A stretch of DNA of 64,000 nucleotides, taken from Roseovarius spongiae. Its GTDB lineage: Bacteria; Pseudomonadota; Alphaproteobacteria; Rhodobacterales; Rhodobacteraceae. The notes beneath the pieces were generated by a model. It had not been told where the DNA came from, ran no database searches, and saw nothing but the letters and a program-made list of their open reading frames with translations. Below, piece by piece: positions 47,815 through 56,260 of this stretch. The position numbers were made by a program, and so were the translations under genes. Positions within the stretch are counted from its first letter, which is position 1. Every line of letters starts with the position of its first letter. The DNA is taken from assembly GCF_003651245.1 (NCBI RefSeq), contig NZ_RAPE01000001.1, positions 1,116,001 through 1,180,000 of the forward strand, given 5' to 3'.

Positions 47815-48903
47815 TCAACCGCTTTCGTCGATCTCTGCCGCGCCGGACCCTTCCGCGTCGCCGAGAAAATAGCCCAGACGTTGCAGGCCCTCGACCTCGT
47901 CGCAGATGATCTTGGCCACGATCAGGATCGGCACCGCGACCACCATACCGATCACCGACCAGATATAGGCGAAGAACGCGACCACGAGAAACAAGATCGG
48001 CGTGTTCAACTCCATCCGGCGCGAGATCAGGAGCGGCGTGACGACCTGCCCCTCGATCGAGGTGAGCGCCATGTAGGTCGCTGCGGCCCCGAACGCGATC
48101 CAGCCGTCCCCCAGCGTGACATAGGCGATGAACCCCGAGATCGCCGCGCCCGCCACCGCGCCGAGGAACGGGACGAAGTTCAGCACGAAGCCCATGACCC
48201 CGAGGCCGATATAGTTGGACAGCCCCCAAAACCACATCGCCGTACCGATCGACAGGCCGAGCCCGGCGTTTATGACCGCGATGCCGCCCAGGTAGCGACC
48301 CAGCCGTTCCTCGATGGTGTGGATGACCTCGACAGCGCGGCGCTTGTCCCTGAGCCGCGCGATGCTTTCGACCGTGCGGCGGGCAAAGAAATCCCCCGAC
48401 CCGATGAGAAAGAAGGTGAGGAAGATCGCGAAAACGACCTGGCCGAGGACGCTCGGCGCCATCGTGAGGATGGTGCTTGTCGTCGATTTATCCGAGACGA
48501 CCTCGACCTTCAGCGGCTTCTTCTCGGTTTCGCCTTCGACGGCGTCCCCGATCGCGGTGGCCGCTTCGTTCAGCGCCGCCAACGGGCCGCCTTCGCTTGC
48601 CAGTTCCTGCTGGAAATCGCGTGCAAGTTCAGGCAGTTCGTCGATGAAGTTCACCACCGGCTCGGCAAACCAGATGATCGCCACGCCCAGCAGGACGAAC
48701 AAGAAGGAGGTAAAGATCGTCGCGATGAGCATGTCGGGCAATCCCCGGCGCGCCAGCCAGCGACGCGGGCGGGAGAACACGAGATAGGACAGGATCGCGG
48801 CGGTGATCGGAATGAGAAATGACGACGCCCACACCATCACATGCAGGAGCAGGATGATGAAGATGCCGATTATCGGTGTTTCAAGGCGTCTGGACGGCTG
48901 CAA
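47815..48903 (-). CDS. AI-2E family transporter (PerM/TqsA-like)
   Basis: The 362-residue protein has about eight helices in the AI-2E_transport pattern: a first pair (IIGIFIILLLHVMVWASSF; ITAAILSYLVF), a long soluble loop (about residues 80-145), and then the conserved C-terminal block GLGVMGFVLNFVPFLGAVAGAAI and TPLLISRRMELNTPILFLVVAF. Despite the name, members transport various substrates (autoinducer, Na+/H+) and the role here is unknown. The C-terminal tail is acidic. It converges on the DUF4105 gene. Confidence 0.87.
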   Translation of the reverse strand: MQPSRRLETPIIGIFIILLLHVMVWASSFLIPITAAILSYLVFSRPRRWLARRGLPDMLIATIFTSFLFVLLGVAIIWFAEPVVNFIDELPELARDFQQELASEGGPLAALNEAATAIGDAVEGETEKKPLKVEVVSDKSTTSTILTMAPSVLGQVVFAIFLTFFLIGSGDFFARRTVESIARLRDKRRAVEVIHTIEERLGRYLGGIAVINAGLGLSIGTAMWFWGLSNYIGLGVMGFVLNFVPFLGAVAGAAISGFIAYVTLGDGWIAFGAAATYMALTSIEGQVVTPLLISRRMELNTPILFLVVAFFAYIWSVIGMVVAVPILIVAKIICDEVEGLQRLGYFLGDAEGSGAAEIDESG

Positions 48904-49093
48904 CTGATGCGCACTTCATGTTGGGAAAGCGATAGCATCGCAACGCATCTTCATCGCGCCTGGTTCCACGCCTGCGGAGGAGAGCGCCCGTCTGCCGGAG
49001 ATTATCGCGCGCGCACATTTCCGTCGCGTTGGGGTCATAGTTTCCTCTGTATCGCGTGGGAATATCGGAACCTCGCATGGAAGGAAATCTGTG

Positions 49094-49468
49094 ATGCGGA
49101 CGAGAATAGTTGCAATGGCGCTTGTGGTGGCGCCGGGTATGGCGTCGGCCAGCCAACCGATCAGCGAAAGCTTTGTGCAATGCGCGCAGCTCTACGACCT
49201 GTCAAACCGCTACGATCCCTCGCGGCGTTCGACCGAAAAAGGCGCCATGCTTGAGCAGGCGGCGGCCAAGTTCATGACCGGCGCCCAAAGCGAGGCCCGG
49301 AAAGAAGGGCGCAGCGACGTTTCCGAATACCTTGCGCATATGGCGGAAACCAAGGCCGCTGATTGGGACGCCAAGGGCAGGAGCTATGTGTTCACCCAGG
49401 ACTTCCGCGACTGGATGAGCTATTGCCGTTCGCTCGCCCGGAGCCGTGGCATCAAGCTGCGCCCCTGA
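49094..49468 (+). CDS. Small secreted protein of unknown function
   Basis: The ATG at 49094 follows AAGGAAA by 7 nt. The 124-residue precursor has a short signal peptide (TRIVAMALVVAPGMASA, mature start near SQP). The mature part is helical and charged with two cysteines (FVQCAQLYDLSNRYD and WMSYCRSLARSRG) that could pair in the periplasm. I do not recognise the family. It is flanked by an AI-2E transporter (divergent) and mmsB (convergent, 2 nt away). Confidence 0.7.
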   Translation: MRTRIVAMALVVAPGMASASQPISESFVQCAQLYDLSNRYDPSRRSTEKGAMLEQAAAKFMTGAQSEARKEGRSDVSEYLAHMAETKAADWDAKGRSYVFTQDFRDWMSYCRSLARSRGIKLRP

Positions 49469-49470
49469 CC

Positions 49471-50343
49471 TCAGCCGCGCCCGCGCCCTTCGAACCGGGG
49501 GAGCATGGCGCTGAAATCGCGACCCTTTCCGTCCTCCTTCTCCACGAAGGCGCGGTATAGCTCAAGCGCGCGCGCGCCAAGCGGCGTGTCCGCGTCTGCA
49601 GTCTCGGCGGCCGTCTGGGCAAGGCCGAGATCCTTCAGCATCAGTTCGGCTGCGAAGCCGGGTTTGTAGTCGTTGTCCGCCGGGCTTTTCGGGCCGATGC
49701 CGGGCGCCGGGCAATAGGCGTTCATCGACCAGCTGTAGCCCGAAGAGGTGCTCACCACGTCGAACATCGCCTGCCGGTCGAGACCCAGCTTGTCGGCGAG
49801 CGCGAAGGCTTCGCAGGTGACGATCATGGTCGCGCCGAGGATCATGTTGTTGCAGATCTTGGCCGCCTGGCCGTTGCCCGACGGGCCGCAATGGACCGCC
49901 TTCTGCCCCATGATTTCGAAAAGCGGCGCGGCGATGTCGAGCCCGGCCTCGTCGCCGCCGATCATGAAGGTGAGCGTGCCGCCCTCGGCCCCGCCGATGC
50001 CGCCCGAAACCGGCGCGTCGAGCGCCGAAAGCCCGGCCTTCTGCGCCTGCGCGGCGACGTCGCGCGCGCTCTCGACGTCGACGGTCGAACAGTCGAGGAA
50101 AACCGCGCCCTTCTGCATCGCGGGGATGATTTCATCCGCGACGGCGCGCAGGATCTTGCCGTTGGGCAGCATGGTGATGACCACCTCGGCGCCCGTGGCC
50201 GCCTCGGCGGCGCTGTGCGCGGCGGCGGCGCCCTTGACGGTGACGCCCGCCACGTCAAAGCCGGTCACGTCATGGCCCGCCTTGACAAGGTTGGCGGCCA
50301 TCGGCCCGCCCATGTTGCCCAGTCCGATAAATCCGATCTTCAT
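49471..50343 (-). CDS. mmsB: 3-hydroxyisobutyrate dehydrogenase
   Basis: MmsB oxidises 3-hydroxyisobutyrate to methylmalonate semialdehyde with NAD+ in valine breakdown. The 290-residue protein has GLGNMGGPMA at 7-16 as the NAD loop, LDAPVSGGIGGAEGGTL (108-123) as the substrate block, the catalytic Lys162 in GNGQAAKICNNMILG, and KDLGLAQTAA near the end. It starts 3 nt after the hydrolase stop in an operon with the two preceding enzymes of the pathway. Confidence 0.93.
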   Translation of the reverse strand: MKIGFIGLGNMGGPMAANLVKAGHDVTGFDVAGVTVKGAAAAHSAAEAATGAEVVITMLPNGKILRAVADEIIPAMQKGAVFLDCSTVDVESARDVAAQAQKAGLSALDAPVSGGIGGAEGGTLTFMIGGDEAGLDIAAPLFEIMGQKAVHCGPSGNGQAAKICNNMILGATMIVTCEAFALADKLGLDRQAMFDVVSTSSGYSWSMNAYCPAPGIGPKSPADNDYKPGFAAELMLKDLGLAQTAAETADADTPLGARALELYRAFVEKEDGKGRDFSAMLPRFEGRGRG

Positions 50344-50346
50344 GGT

Positions 50347-51396
50347 TTAGCCTTCCTTCTCAAAAGATAATTCTTCCGGGCCAAGCGGCGCGAGCATCCG
50401 CTCTACCGCCCCGTCAGGGAGCGCCTCGACGTCGTGTCGCCATTTGGGTGCGCGGTCCTTGTCGATGATCGCCGCGCGCACGCCCTCGATGAAATCACCG
50501 TGTTCCATCGCCCGGTGGGTGAAGCGATACTCGAGCGCAATTGCGGCGCGGATGCCCTGCGCGTCCTGCCGGTGCCGGTGGAGCAGGGCAAGCGTGCAGC
50601 CCATCGACAGCGGCGAATTGCGGCGCACCGCCCGAAGCGCATTGGCAGCGAAATCCGCGTCATCGTCGGCCCGCTCAAGGCCGTGCAGGATGTCCGTCAG
50701 CGTGCTGCCGGCGAAATGCCGGTCAATCTGCGCTTGCAGATCGGGCAGGGTAGCGGGCGCGGCGACGGCGGATCGCTCCAGAATGTCGGTGTCTTGCCCC
50801 TTGATCAGCGCGGTCTTGAGCGTGTCCCATTGCGCGCGCGGGATCAGCATGTCGGCAAAGCCCGCGTGGAGCGCATCCGCCCCTTTCATCCGCGCCGCCG
50901 TCAGCCCGAGATATTCACCCAGCCGCCCCGGCGCACGCGCCAGCAAGAGCGAGCCGCCCACGTCCGGCACAAGGCCGATGGAGCATTCCGGCATGGAAAT
51001 GACCGATTCGTGATCGACGATCCGGTGACTGCCGTGACAGCCGATGCCGACCCCGCCACCCATGGTGAACCCGTGCAGGAAACTCACGATCGGCTTGGGG
51101 TATTCGGCGATCCGCGCGTTGAGGCGGTATTCATCCCGCCAGAACCTCTGCCCGTAGGCGAAATCGCCGGCCTTGCCGCGCGCGTAAAGCTGCTGGATGT
51201 CGCCGCCGGCGCAGAACGCCTTGTCGCCCGCGCCGTCCATGAGGATCACGGCGACGCCCGGATCCTCGGCCCAGGCGTCGAGCGCATCCTCGATGGCCAG
51301 ACACATCTCATAGGTGAGAGCGTTGAGCGCCTTGGGCCGCGTAAGCGTGATCCGCCCCGCGCATCCCTCCGTTCGGATATGGATATCCTCGTTCAC
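50347..51396 (-). CDS. 3-hydroxyisobutyryl-CoA hydrolase (enoyl-CoA hydratase family)
   Basis: The 349-residue protein is longer than a plain enoyl-CoA hydratase and fits the hydrolase of valine degradation. The crotonase oxyanion-hole segments are FCAGGDIQQLY (61-71) and HGFTMGGGVGIGCHGSHRI (108-126). PECSIGLVPDVGGS gives Glu137 and Asp145, the pair expected for hydrolase activity. It releases CoA from 3-hydroxyisobutyryl-CoA. It is between the acyl-CoA dehydrogenase (10 nt) and mmsB (3 nt), which supports the assignment. Confidence 0.9.
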   Translation of the reverse strand: MNEDIHIRTEGCAGRITLTRPKALNALTYEMCLAIEDALDAWAEDPGVAVILMDGAGDKAFCAGGDIQQLYARGKAGDFAYGQRFWRDEYRLNARIAEYPKPIVSFLHGFTMGGGVGIGCHGSHRIVDHESVISMPECSIGLVPDVGGSLLLARAPGRLGEYLGLTAARMKGADALHAGFADMLIPRAQWDTLKTALIKGQDTDILERSAVAAPATLPDLQAQIDRHFAGSTLTDILHGLERADDDADFAANALRAVRRNSPLSMGCTLALLHRHRQDAQGIRAAIALEYRFTHRAMEHGDFIEGVRAAIIDKDRAPKWRHDVEALPDGAVERMLAPLGPEELSFEKEG

Positions 51397-51406
51397 GTTT
51401 AGTCCC

Positions 51407-52549
51407 TTAGCGCTCGTTCATCATGTGACGCGCGACGATCAGGCGCATGATCTCGTTGGTGCCTTCGAGGATCTCGTGCACCCGCAGGTCGCGCACCAGC
51501 TTCTCGATCCCGTAATCGGCCAGGTAGCCGTAGCCGCCATGCAGTTGCAGGCACTGGTTGACGATCCGCGACCCGGCCTCGGTTACGAACTTCTTGGCCA
51601 TCGCGCAGTATTTGCCCGCATCCGCCGCGCCGGTGTCTAGCTTCCAAGCCGCCTGCCGCAGGAAGACGCGCGCCGCCTGCAATTCGATCTCCATCTCGGC
51701 GAGGCGGAATTGCAGCGCCTGGAACTCGTTGATCGGCTTGCCGAAGGCCTTGCGCTCCTGCATGTAGTCCTGCGTCGCGTTCATCGCCGTCTGCGCCGCC
51801 CCCAGAGAGCAGGCCGAGATGTTGAGCCGCCCGCCGTCAAGCCCCGCCATCGCGTAGGAAAATCCCTTGCCCTCCTGGCCGACGAGGTTTTCCGCGGGGA
51901 TTTGGCAATCATCGAACTGCACCTGCCGGGTGGGTTGGCTGCGCCAGCCCATCTTGTCCTCGAGCGCGCCAAAGCTGAGCCCCGGGGTCCCGTCCTCGAC
52001 CAGCACGGTCGAGATGCCCCTGGGGCCGTCCTCCCCGGTGCGCACCATCACGACATAGGCGTCGGAATATCCGCCGCCCGAAATGAACGCCTTGGTCCCG
52101 TTCAGCGTGTAGCCATCTTTCGTGCGTTCGGCGCGGGTCTTGAGCGCGGCGGCGTCGCTGCCCGATCCGGGTTCGGTCAGGCAATAGCTGAGCACGCATT
52201 TCATCGACAGCGCGTCGGGCAAGACGCGCGCCTTCATCTCGTCCGAGCCGAAGGCGTCGATCATCTTGGCGCACATATTATGTATAGACAAAAAGGCTGC
52301 CACCGAAGGACAGGCCATGCTCAACGCTTCGAAGACCAGCGTCGCGTCGAGCCGGGAGAGACCGGAGCCGCCCGACTCCTCTGAGACATACAGGCCGCCG
52401 AACCCGAGCTCCGCGATCCGCGGCCAGAGGTCCTTGGGGATGTCCCCCTCGGCCTCCCATTTGCGGGCGTGAGGGGCGATATGCTCTTGTCCGAAGGCGT
52501 GGGCCATGTCGAAGATGGCGACCTGTTCCTCACTCGGTGCGAAATCCAT
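51407..52549 (-). CDS. Isobutyryl-CoA dehydrogenase-like acyl-CoA dehydrogenase
   Basis: The 380-residue flavoprotein has the acyl-CoA dehydrogenase domains: helical N-domain (VAIFDMAHAFGQEHIAPHARKWE), beta-domain with CLTEPGSGSDAAAL and KAFISGGGYSDAY, and C-domain with QLHGGYGYLADYGIEKLVRD. The catalytic Glu362 is in LEGTNEIMRL. Substrate is inferred from context: the following genes encode the next two steps of valine degradation, so isobutyryl-CoA to methacrylyl-CoA is most likely. A separate enoyl-CoA hydratase for methacrylyl-CoA is not in the operon. Confidence 0.9.
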   Translation of the reverse strand: MDFAPSEEQVAIFDMAHAFGQEHIAPHARKWEAEGDIPKDLWPRIAELGFGGLYVSEESGGSGLSRLDATLVFEALSMACPSVAAFLSIHNMCAKMIDAFGSDEMKARVLPDALSMKCVLSYCLTEPGSGSDAAALKTRAERTKDGYTLNGTKAFISGGGYSDAYVVMVRTGEDGPRGISTVLVEDGTPGLSFGALEDKMGWRSQPTRQVQFDDCQIPAENLVGQEGKGFSYAMAGLDGGRLNISACSLGAAQTAMNATQDYMQERKAFGKPINEFQALQFRLAEMEIELQAARVFLRQAAWKLDTGAADAGKYCAMAKKFVTEAGSRIVNQCLQLHGGYGYLADYGIEKLVRDLRVHEILEGTNEIMRLIVARHMMNER

Positions 52550-52628
52550 AGCTGGGCTCCTTCGGGGCCGAATTGAACGCCTGTTTAATTATATGACGCG
52601 CCCGGTGCATGACAAGAGCGCGCAAGGC

Positions 52629-53762
52629 TCAGAGATCGGCGTGGAACTCGTCGATCAGGTGTTGCGCCACGGCGCGCAGGGCGGTGGCGTCGTCGCCCCC
52701 GGCCTCGCGGCGCGCGGCGTGGATGCGGCGCTGCCGGTCCGCGCTGGTGCCGTCCCGGGCGATGTCGCAGGCGCGCGTCACGGCATCCATTGAATCGAAG
52801 AAGGCGAGATCATCCTGCACCAGCTCCAGCACCTCGTCCATGAGCTGCGTCATCGGCACCACTTCGCCAAGGCCGAAATCGATCAGCCCCTCGCGCACGC
52901 CGTAGCGTTGCGCGCGCCAGCGGTTTTCGGCGATGAGAAAGCGATCATAAATGCGCCAGCGCTGGTTGTTGACCGCCAGCCGCCAGAGCATCCGCGCCAG
53001 CGCCTGCGTCATGCCCGCCAGCGCCACCGTGTCCTGGAGCCGGGGCTGCACGTCGCAGATGCGGGCCTCGATCGTCGGGAACTTCGACGAGGGGCGCAAA
53101 TCCCACCAGATTTTCGAGCTGTCCTCGATCACGCCGAGATCGACCAGCACGTCGACCGAGCGCTGAAAGTCGCCGAAGCCGTTCATGCGCGGCGGCAGCC
53201 CGGTACGCGGCAGGTTGTCGAAGATCGTCAGGCGATAACTGTCGAGGCCGGTATCCTCGCCCTGCCAGAAGGGCGAGGAACAGCTGAGCGCCAGCATGTG
53301 CGGCAGGAAATAGGTGAGCTGGTTCATCAGGTCGATGCGGCGGTCCGCGTCCTCGATCCCGACATGGACATGCATGCCGCAGATCAGCATCCGCTGCGCG
53401 ACGCCGCCTAGGTCATGCGAAAGCGTGTTGTAGCGATCCTTGTCGGTGTGCTTCTGCTCGCGCCAGTCCGAGAACGGATGGCAGGACGCGGCGATGGGGC
53501 TGAGGTTGTGGCGCGCCGCCTCGCGGCTGACGCAGGCGCGCAGGCGCTGCAACTCGCCGCGCGCCTCGTTCACGTCGCGGCAGACCTTGGTGCCGATCTC
53601 GATCTGACAGTTCAGAAACTCCGGCGCGACCTGTTCCTGCAACTCGTTCTGGCAGGCCTCCATCATTTCGGCGGGCGCCTCGGCGAGCGCCAGGCTGTCA
53701 CGGTCCACCAGCAGATATTCCTCCTCGATGCCGATGGAGAAGGCGGGTTCGTTGAGGGCCAT
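52629..53762 (-). CDS. YbdK-type carboxylate-amine ligase (GCS2 family)
   Basis: The 377-residue protein has the GCS2 motifs [12 protein letters not shown] at the start (acidic metal ligands), [24 protein letters not shown], and [20 protein letters not shown]. These form the ATP-grasp-like glutamate-cysteine ligase fold. Members such as YbdK have weak gamma-glutamylcysteine ligase activity, and their true substrate is often unknown. No mycothiol or other thiol genes adjoin it. It is a single gene by spacing, upstream of the valine operon and on the same strand. Confidence 0.85.
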   Translation of the reverse strand: MALNEPAFSIGIEEEYLLVDRDSLALAEAPAEMMEACQNELQEQVAPEFLNCQIEIGTKVCRDVNEARGELQRLRACVSREAARHNLSPIAASCHPFSDWREQKHTDKDRYNTLSHDLGGVAQRMLICGMHVHVGIEDADRRIDLMNQLTYFLPHMLALSCSSPFWQGEDTGLDSYRLTIFDNLPRTGLPPRMNGFGDFQRSVDVLVDLGVIEDSSKIWWDLRPSSKFPTIEARICDVQPRLQDTVALAGMTQALARMLWRLAVNNQRWRIYDRFLIAENRWRAQRYGVREGLIDFGLGEVVPMTQLMDEVLELVQDDLAFFDSMDAVTRACDIARDGTSADRQRRIHAARREAGGDDATALRAVAQHLIDEFHADL

Positions 53763-53929
53763 GCGGCGCGTCCTCCGTTTGTTTCATCAGAGCACGCGCG
53801 CGCCGCGGCAGGCAAGGGTGGAGCGGAGCCGCTCCTACTTGCGAAACGGCGTCGCCATTTGTCGGAAACACGCTAACCGGACGCCGACATGGCGAAATTC
53901 GCCGCTGCGCCGTTGCCTTGAGCGAACTC

Positions 53930-54931
53930 TCAGGCGTCCATCTTTTTGCGGCGCTTGATCGACGCGATTCCGAAAAGCCCTGCAAGGAGCATCCAGCCGG
54001 CGGCCGGAAGCGGAACCACCGTGGAACCGCCCGGGTCCGGAGCGTCATTGAGCCACGAAACGGAGCCGAGGTTCGGGGTATCGACCTCTGCCAATCCCAG
54101 AACGTTTAATCCGATCGAGGCCGTGCTCAGCGCATCGACGAATGCCGATGTGCCCTCCACGCCGGAGGATATGTTATGGCCGAAAGAGAATGACAGGTAT
54201 TGGCCGTCTTCCACCGTCATTCCATCCGCCAGCAATGTGAAGGCAAAGCCACTGGCATCGGCGGACACGCTTGATCCCGCGCCAGCATCAAGATCGGTGG
54301 CCGCGTCCGCGAAGAAGGTCGCGAAATGAGCATTCGCACGTCCGCTCACGGCATCGACCCGCGGTCCGCTTATCGCGCCCACCTCTTCGTCAATGTAATA
54401 GGGTGAGCCGGTCGTAACCGTGCCCAGGAAACCGGCATTGCTGGCCACTGTGTAGTCCCAGTCATCCCCGCCCCAGGAGCCGTCCACCGTCAGGCTGAGC
54501 CATCCTGTCGGCAGAACCAGATCCTCATCGCCCTCATACAGGAACCCGAATGCAAGACCGGTATTCGCGCCACTGATAAAGGCTTCGTCGTATGTGTCGC
54601 TCTCTGCATTGACCGCCATGCCGGTCTTACCGGTGTTGAGATCGGCGTAACCTTCGGAGCTTCCGATCTGGTAAGGAGGAAACGGGCCCTCTTCGTCTTC
54701 CGCATCGGGCGTTTCGTAATCCGTTGACGTATCGATACGACCGGGGCTTGCTGTGAAGCCATTATCCGTGGCAAGCCGGGTGTCGCCTTCCAGGAGAAAT
54801 GGGTTGCCGTCGGCATTTACGCCGATTTCGTTGTGCGACGACCCGCTCATGCTCACAAGAGTAAGTGTTGATGCTGAAAGAACTGACGGGGCTGTGACAG
54901 CCACCGCGCAAAAAATACCCACAAAACGCAT
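53930..54931 (-). CDS. VPLPA-CTERM sorting-domain surface protein
   Basis: The 333-residue protein has a signal peptide (VGIFCAVAVTAPSVLSA). An acidic, Ser/Gly-rich beta-type body follows, and then a C-terminal tripartite sorting tail: VPLPAAGW, a hydrophobic helix (MLLAGLFGIASI) and a basic end (KRRKK). This is the VPLPA-CTERM form of PEP-CTERM signals that exosortases cut and anchor in bacteria with exopolysaccharide export. No exosortase is in the window. The body has no cysteines and no recognised domain. The coding region is visibly less GC-rich than its neighbours, as is the 183-bp AT-rich upstream gap, suggesting transfer or relaxed composition. Confidence 0.85.
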   Translation of the reverse strand: MRFVGIFCAVAVTAPSVLSASTLTLVSMSGSSHNEIGVNADGNPFLLEGDTRLATDNGFTASPGRIDTSTDYETPDAEDEEGPFPPYQIGSSEGYADLNTGKTGMAVNAESDTYDEAFISGANTGLAFGFLYEGDEDLVLPTGWLSLTVDGSWGGDDWDYTVASNAGFLGTVTTGSPYYIDEEVGAISGPRVDAVSGRANAHFATFFADAATDLDAGAGSSVSADASGFAFTLLADGMTVEDGQYLSFSFGHNISSGVEGTSAFVDALSTASIGLNVLGLAEVDTPNLGSVSWLNDAPDPGGSTVVPLPAAGWMLLAGLFGIASIKRRKKMDA

Positions 54932-55114
54932 GTTAAATTATCCTCTCCCCAAAGTATTTCCCTCCCAATTTATCGAACGACCGCTTCCGTAGCAATGCAA
55001 AGTTACAAATGTGGCAAGTGGAATGTACTTTAAGAACAAAGTCGCTTAGGGCGGCTATGCGAAAGTTTCGTTGTTATGCGGGCGGGATTCAGATCCTCTC
55101 ATGGCGTCCGCACC

Positions 55115-56173
55115 TCAACCGCACAGCCGCGCGAACGCCCGCGCCGCGTCCTCCACCAGCGCGGCGAGCCGCTCCGCGGCGGGTCCGGCGGGGGCGAGGG
55201 CGGCGGACTGGCCGTAGAGCGAGAAGTGATGCGTGTCGCTGTCGGCGGCGATCAGCGGTTTCGTATAGTGATACATCAGCGGGAAGGGCGCGGGCGGCAC
55301 GTCCGCCATCGCGTCGAGCCAGCCAGTGCGGTGCCCGCGCGCGGGGCGGCCCGACACGGCGCGGCTGATCCGGGTGCTGTCGTCGACGCCCGCCCGCGTG
55401 CTGGCGAAGTGGTGCGGCTTGTCGGCGGCCTCCTCGGCGGTGAGGAACGCGGTGCCGATCTGTACCCCGCTCGCCCCGAGCGCGAAGGCGGCGGCGATGC
55501 CGCGCCCGTCTGCGATGCCGCCCGCCGCGATCACCGGCGCGTCCACCGCGTCAACGATCTGCGGCACCAGCGCGGCCAACCCGACCTGCGCGTCGTGTTC
55601 GACATCGAGAAAGACGCCGCGATGGCCGCCGGCCTCCCAGCCCTGAGCGATGATCGCGTCCGCTCCGCGCTCGGCCAGCCAGCGCGCCTCGGCGACGGTG
55701 GTGGCGGTCGAGAGGATCCGCACGCCCGCCTCCTTCAGCGCCGCGACCGCGTCGGCGTCGGGCAGGCCGAAATGGAAGCTGGCGACAGCGGGCGGGTGTG
55801 CGAGCAGGATCTCGAGATGCTCGGGGCCGAAGCTGTCATAGGGACGGTCGGGCATCGCTTCGGGCGGGGCGACGCCGGCGGCGGCGTAATGTGGCGCGAG
55901 CGCCTCGAGCAGCGCGGCGTGATGCTCGGGCGTGATGTCCGTCTCCGTATGGCAGAAGAAGTTGAGGTTCACGCCCCGGTTGGTGAGCGTCGAGATCTCA
56001 TCGAGGTGGGCGCGCAGCCGCTCGAGCGGCATGGTCGCGCAGCCGTGCCCGCCAAGCCCGCCCGCGTTCGAGACGGCGGCGGCGAGCGCGGGGGTCGTGG
56101 TGCCGGCCATCGGGGCCAGCAGGATCGGGTGCTCGATTCCGAGCAGGTCGCAAAGGCGTGTGTCGGGCCACAT
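55115..56173 (-). CDS. Nitronate monooxygenase-like FMN protein
   Basis: GAAGGAAC ahead of the ATG at 56173 (MWPDTRLCDLLGIEHP) decides the start. The 352-residue TIM-barrel protein has PILLAPMAGTTTPALAAAVSNAGGLG, the motif QGWEAGGHRG with the likely catalytic His, VIAAGGIADGRGIAAAFALGASGVQIGTAFL and a C-terminal part with HHFSLYGQ. This is the NMO/2-nitropropane dioxygenase family (FMN). Natural substrates are often alkyl nitronates, but many members have other or unknown roles. It lies downstream of the GcvT-family gene on the same strand, 87 nt apart. Confidence 0.85.
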   Translation of the reverse strand: MWPDTRLCDLLGIEHPILLAPMAGTTTPALAAAVSNAGGLGGHGCATMPLERLRAHLDEISTLTNRGVNLNFFCHTETDITPEHHAALLEALAPHYAAAGVAPPEAMPDRPYDSFGPEHLEILLAHPPAVASFHFGLPDADAVAALKEAGVRILSTATTVAEARWLAERGADAIIAQGWEAGGHRGVFLDVEHDAQVGLAALVPQIVDAVDAPVIAAGGIADGRGIAAAFALGASGVQIGTAFLTAEEAADKPHHFASTRAGVDDSTRISRAVSGRPARGHRTGWLDAMADVPPAPFPLMYHYTKPLIAADSDTHHFSLYGQSAALAPAGPAAERLAALVEDAARAFARLCG

Positions 56174-56260
56174 GGTTCGGGTTCCTTCGGGGCAGGGGGA
56201 CTCAGCGCACATTAGAACCACGGCGGGCGGCGGGCGCGCAAGCCCGCCGGCCCGCTCCGG

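Noticed and set aside
53820-53835. Hairpin GGAGCG-GAGC-CGCTCC after the VPLPA-CTERM gene as terminator
   Set aside because: Short stem, almost 100 nt after the stop and no T-run on the relevant strand.
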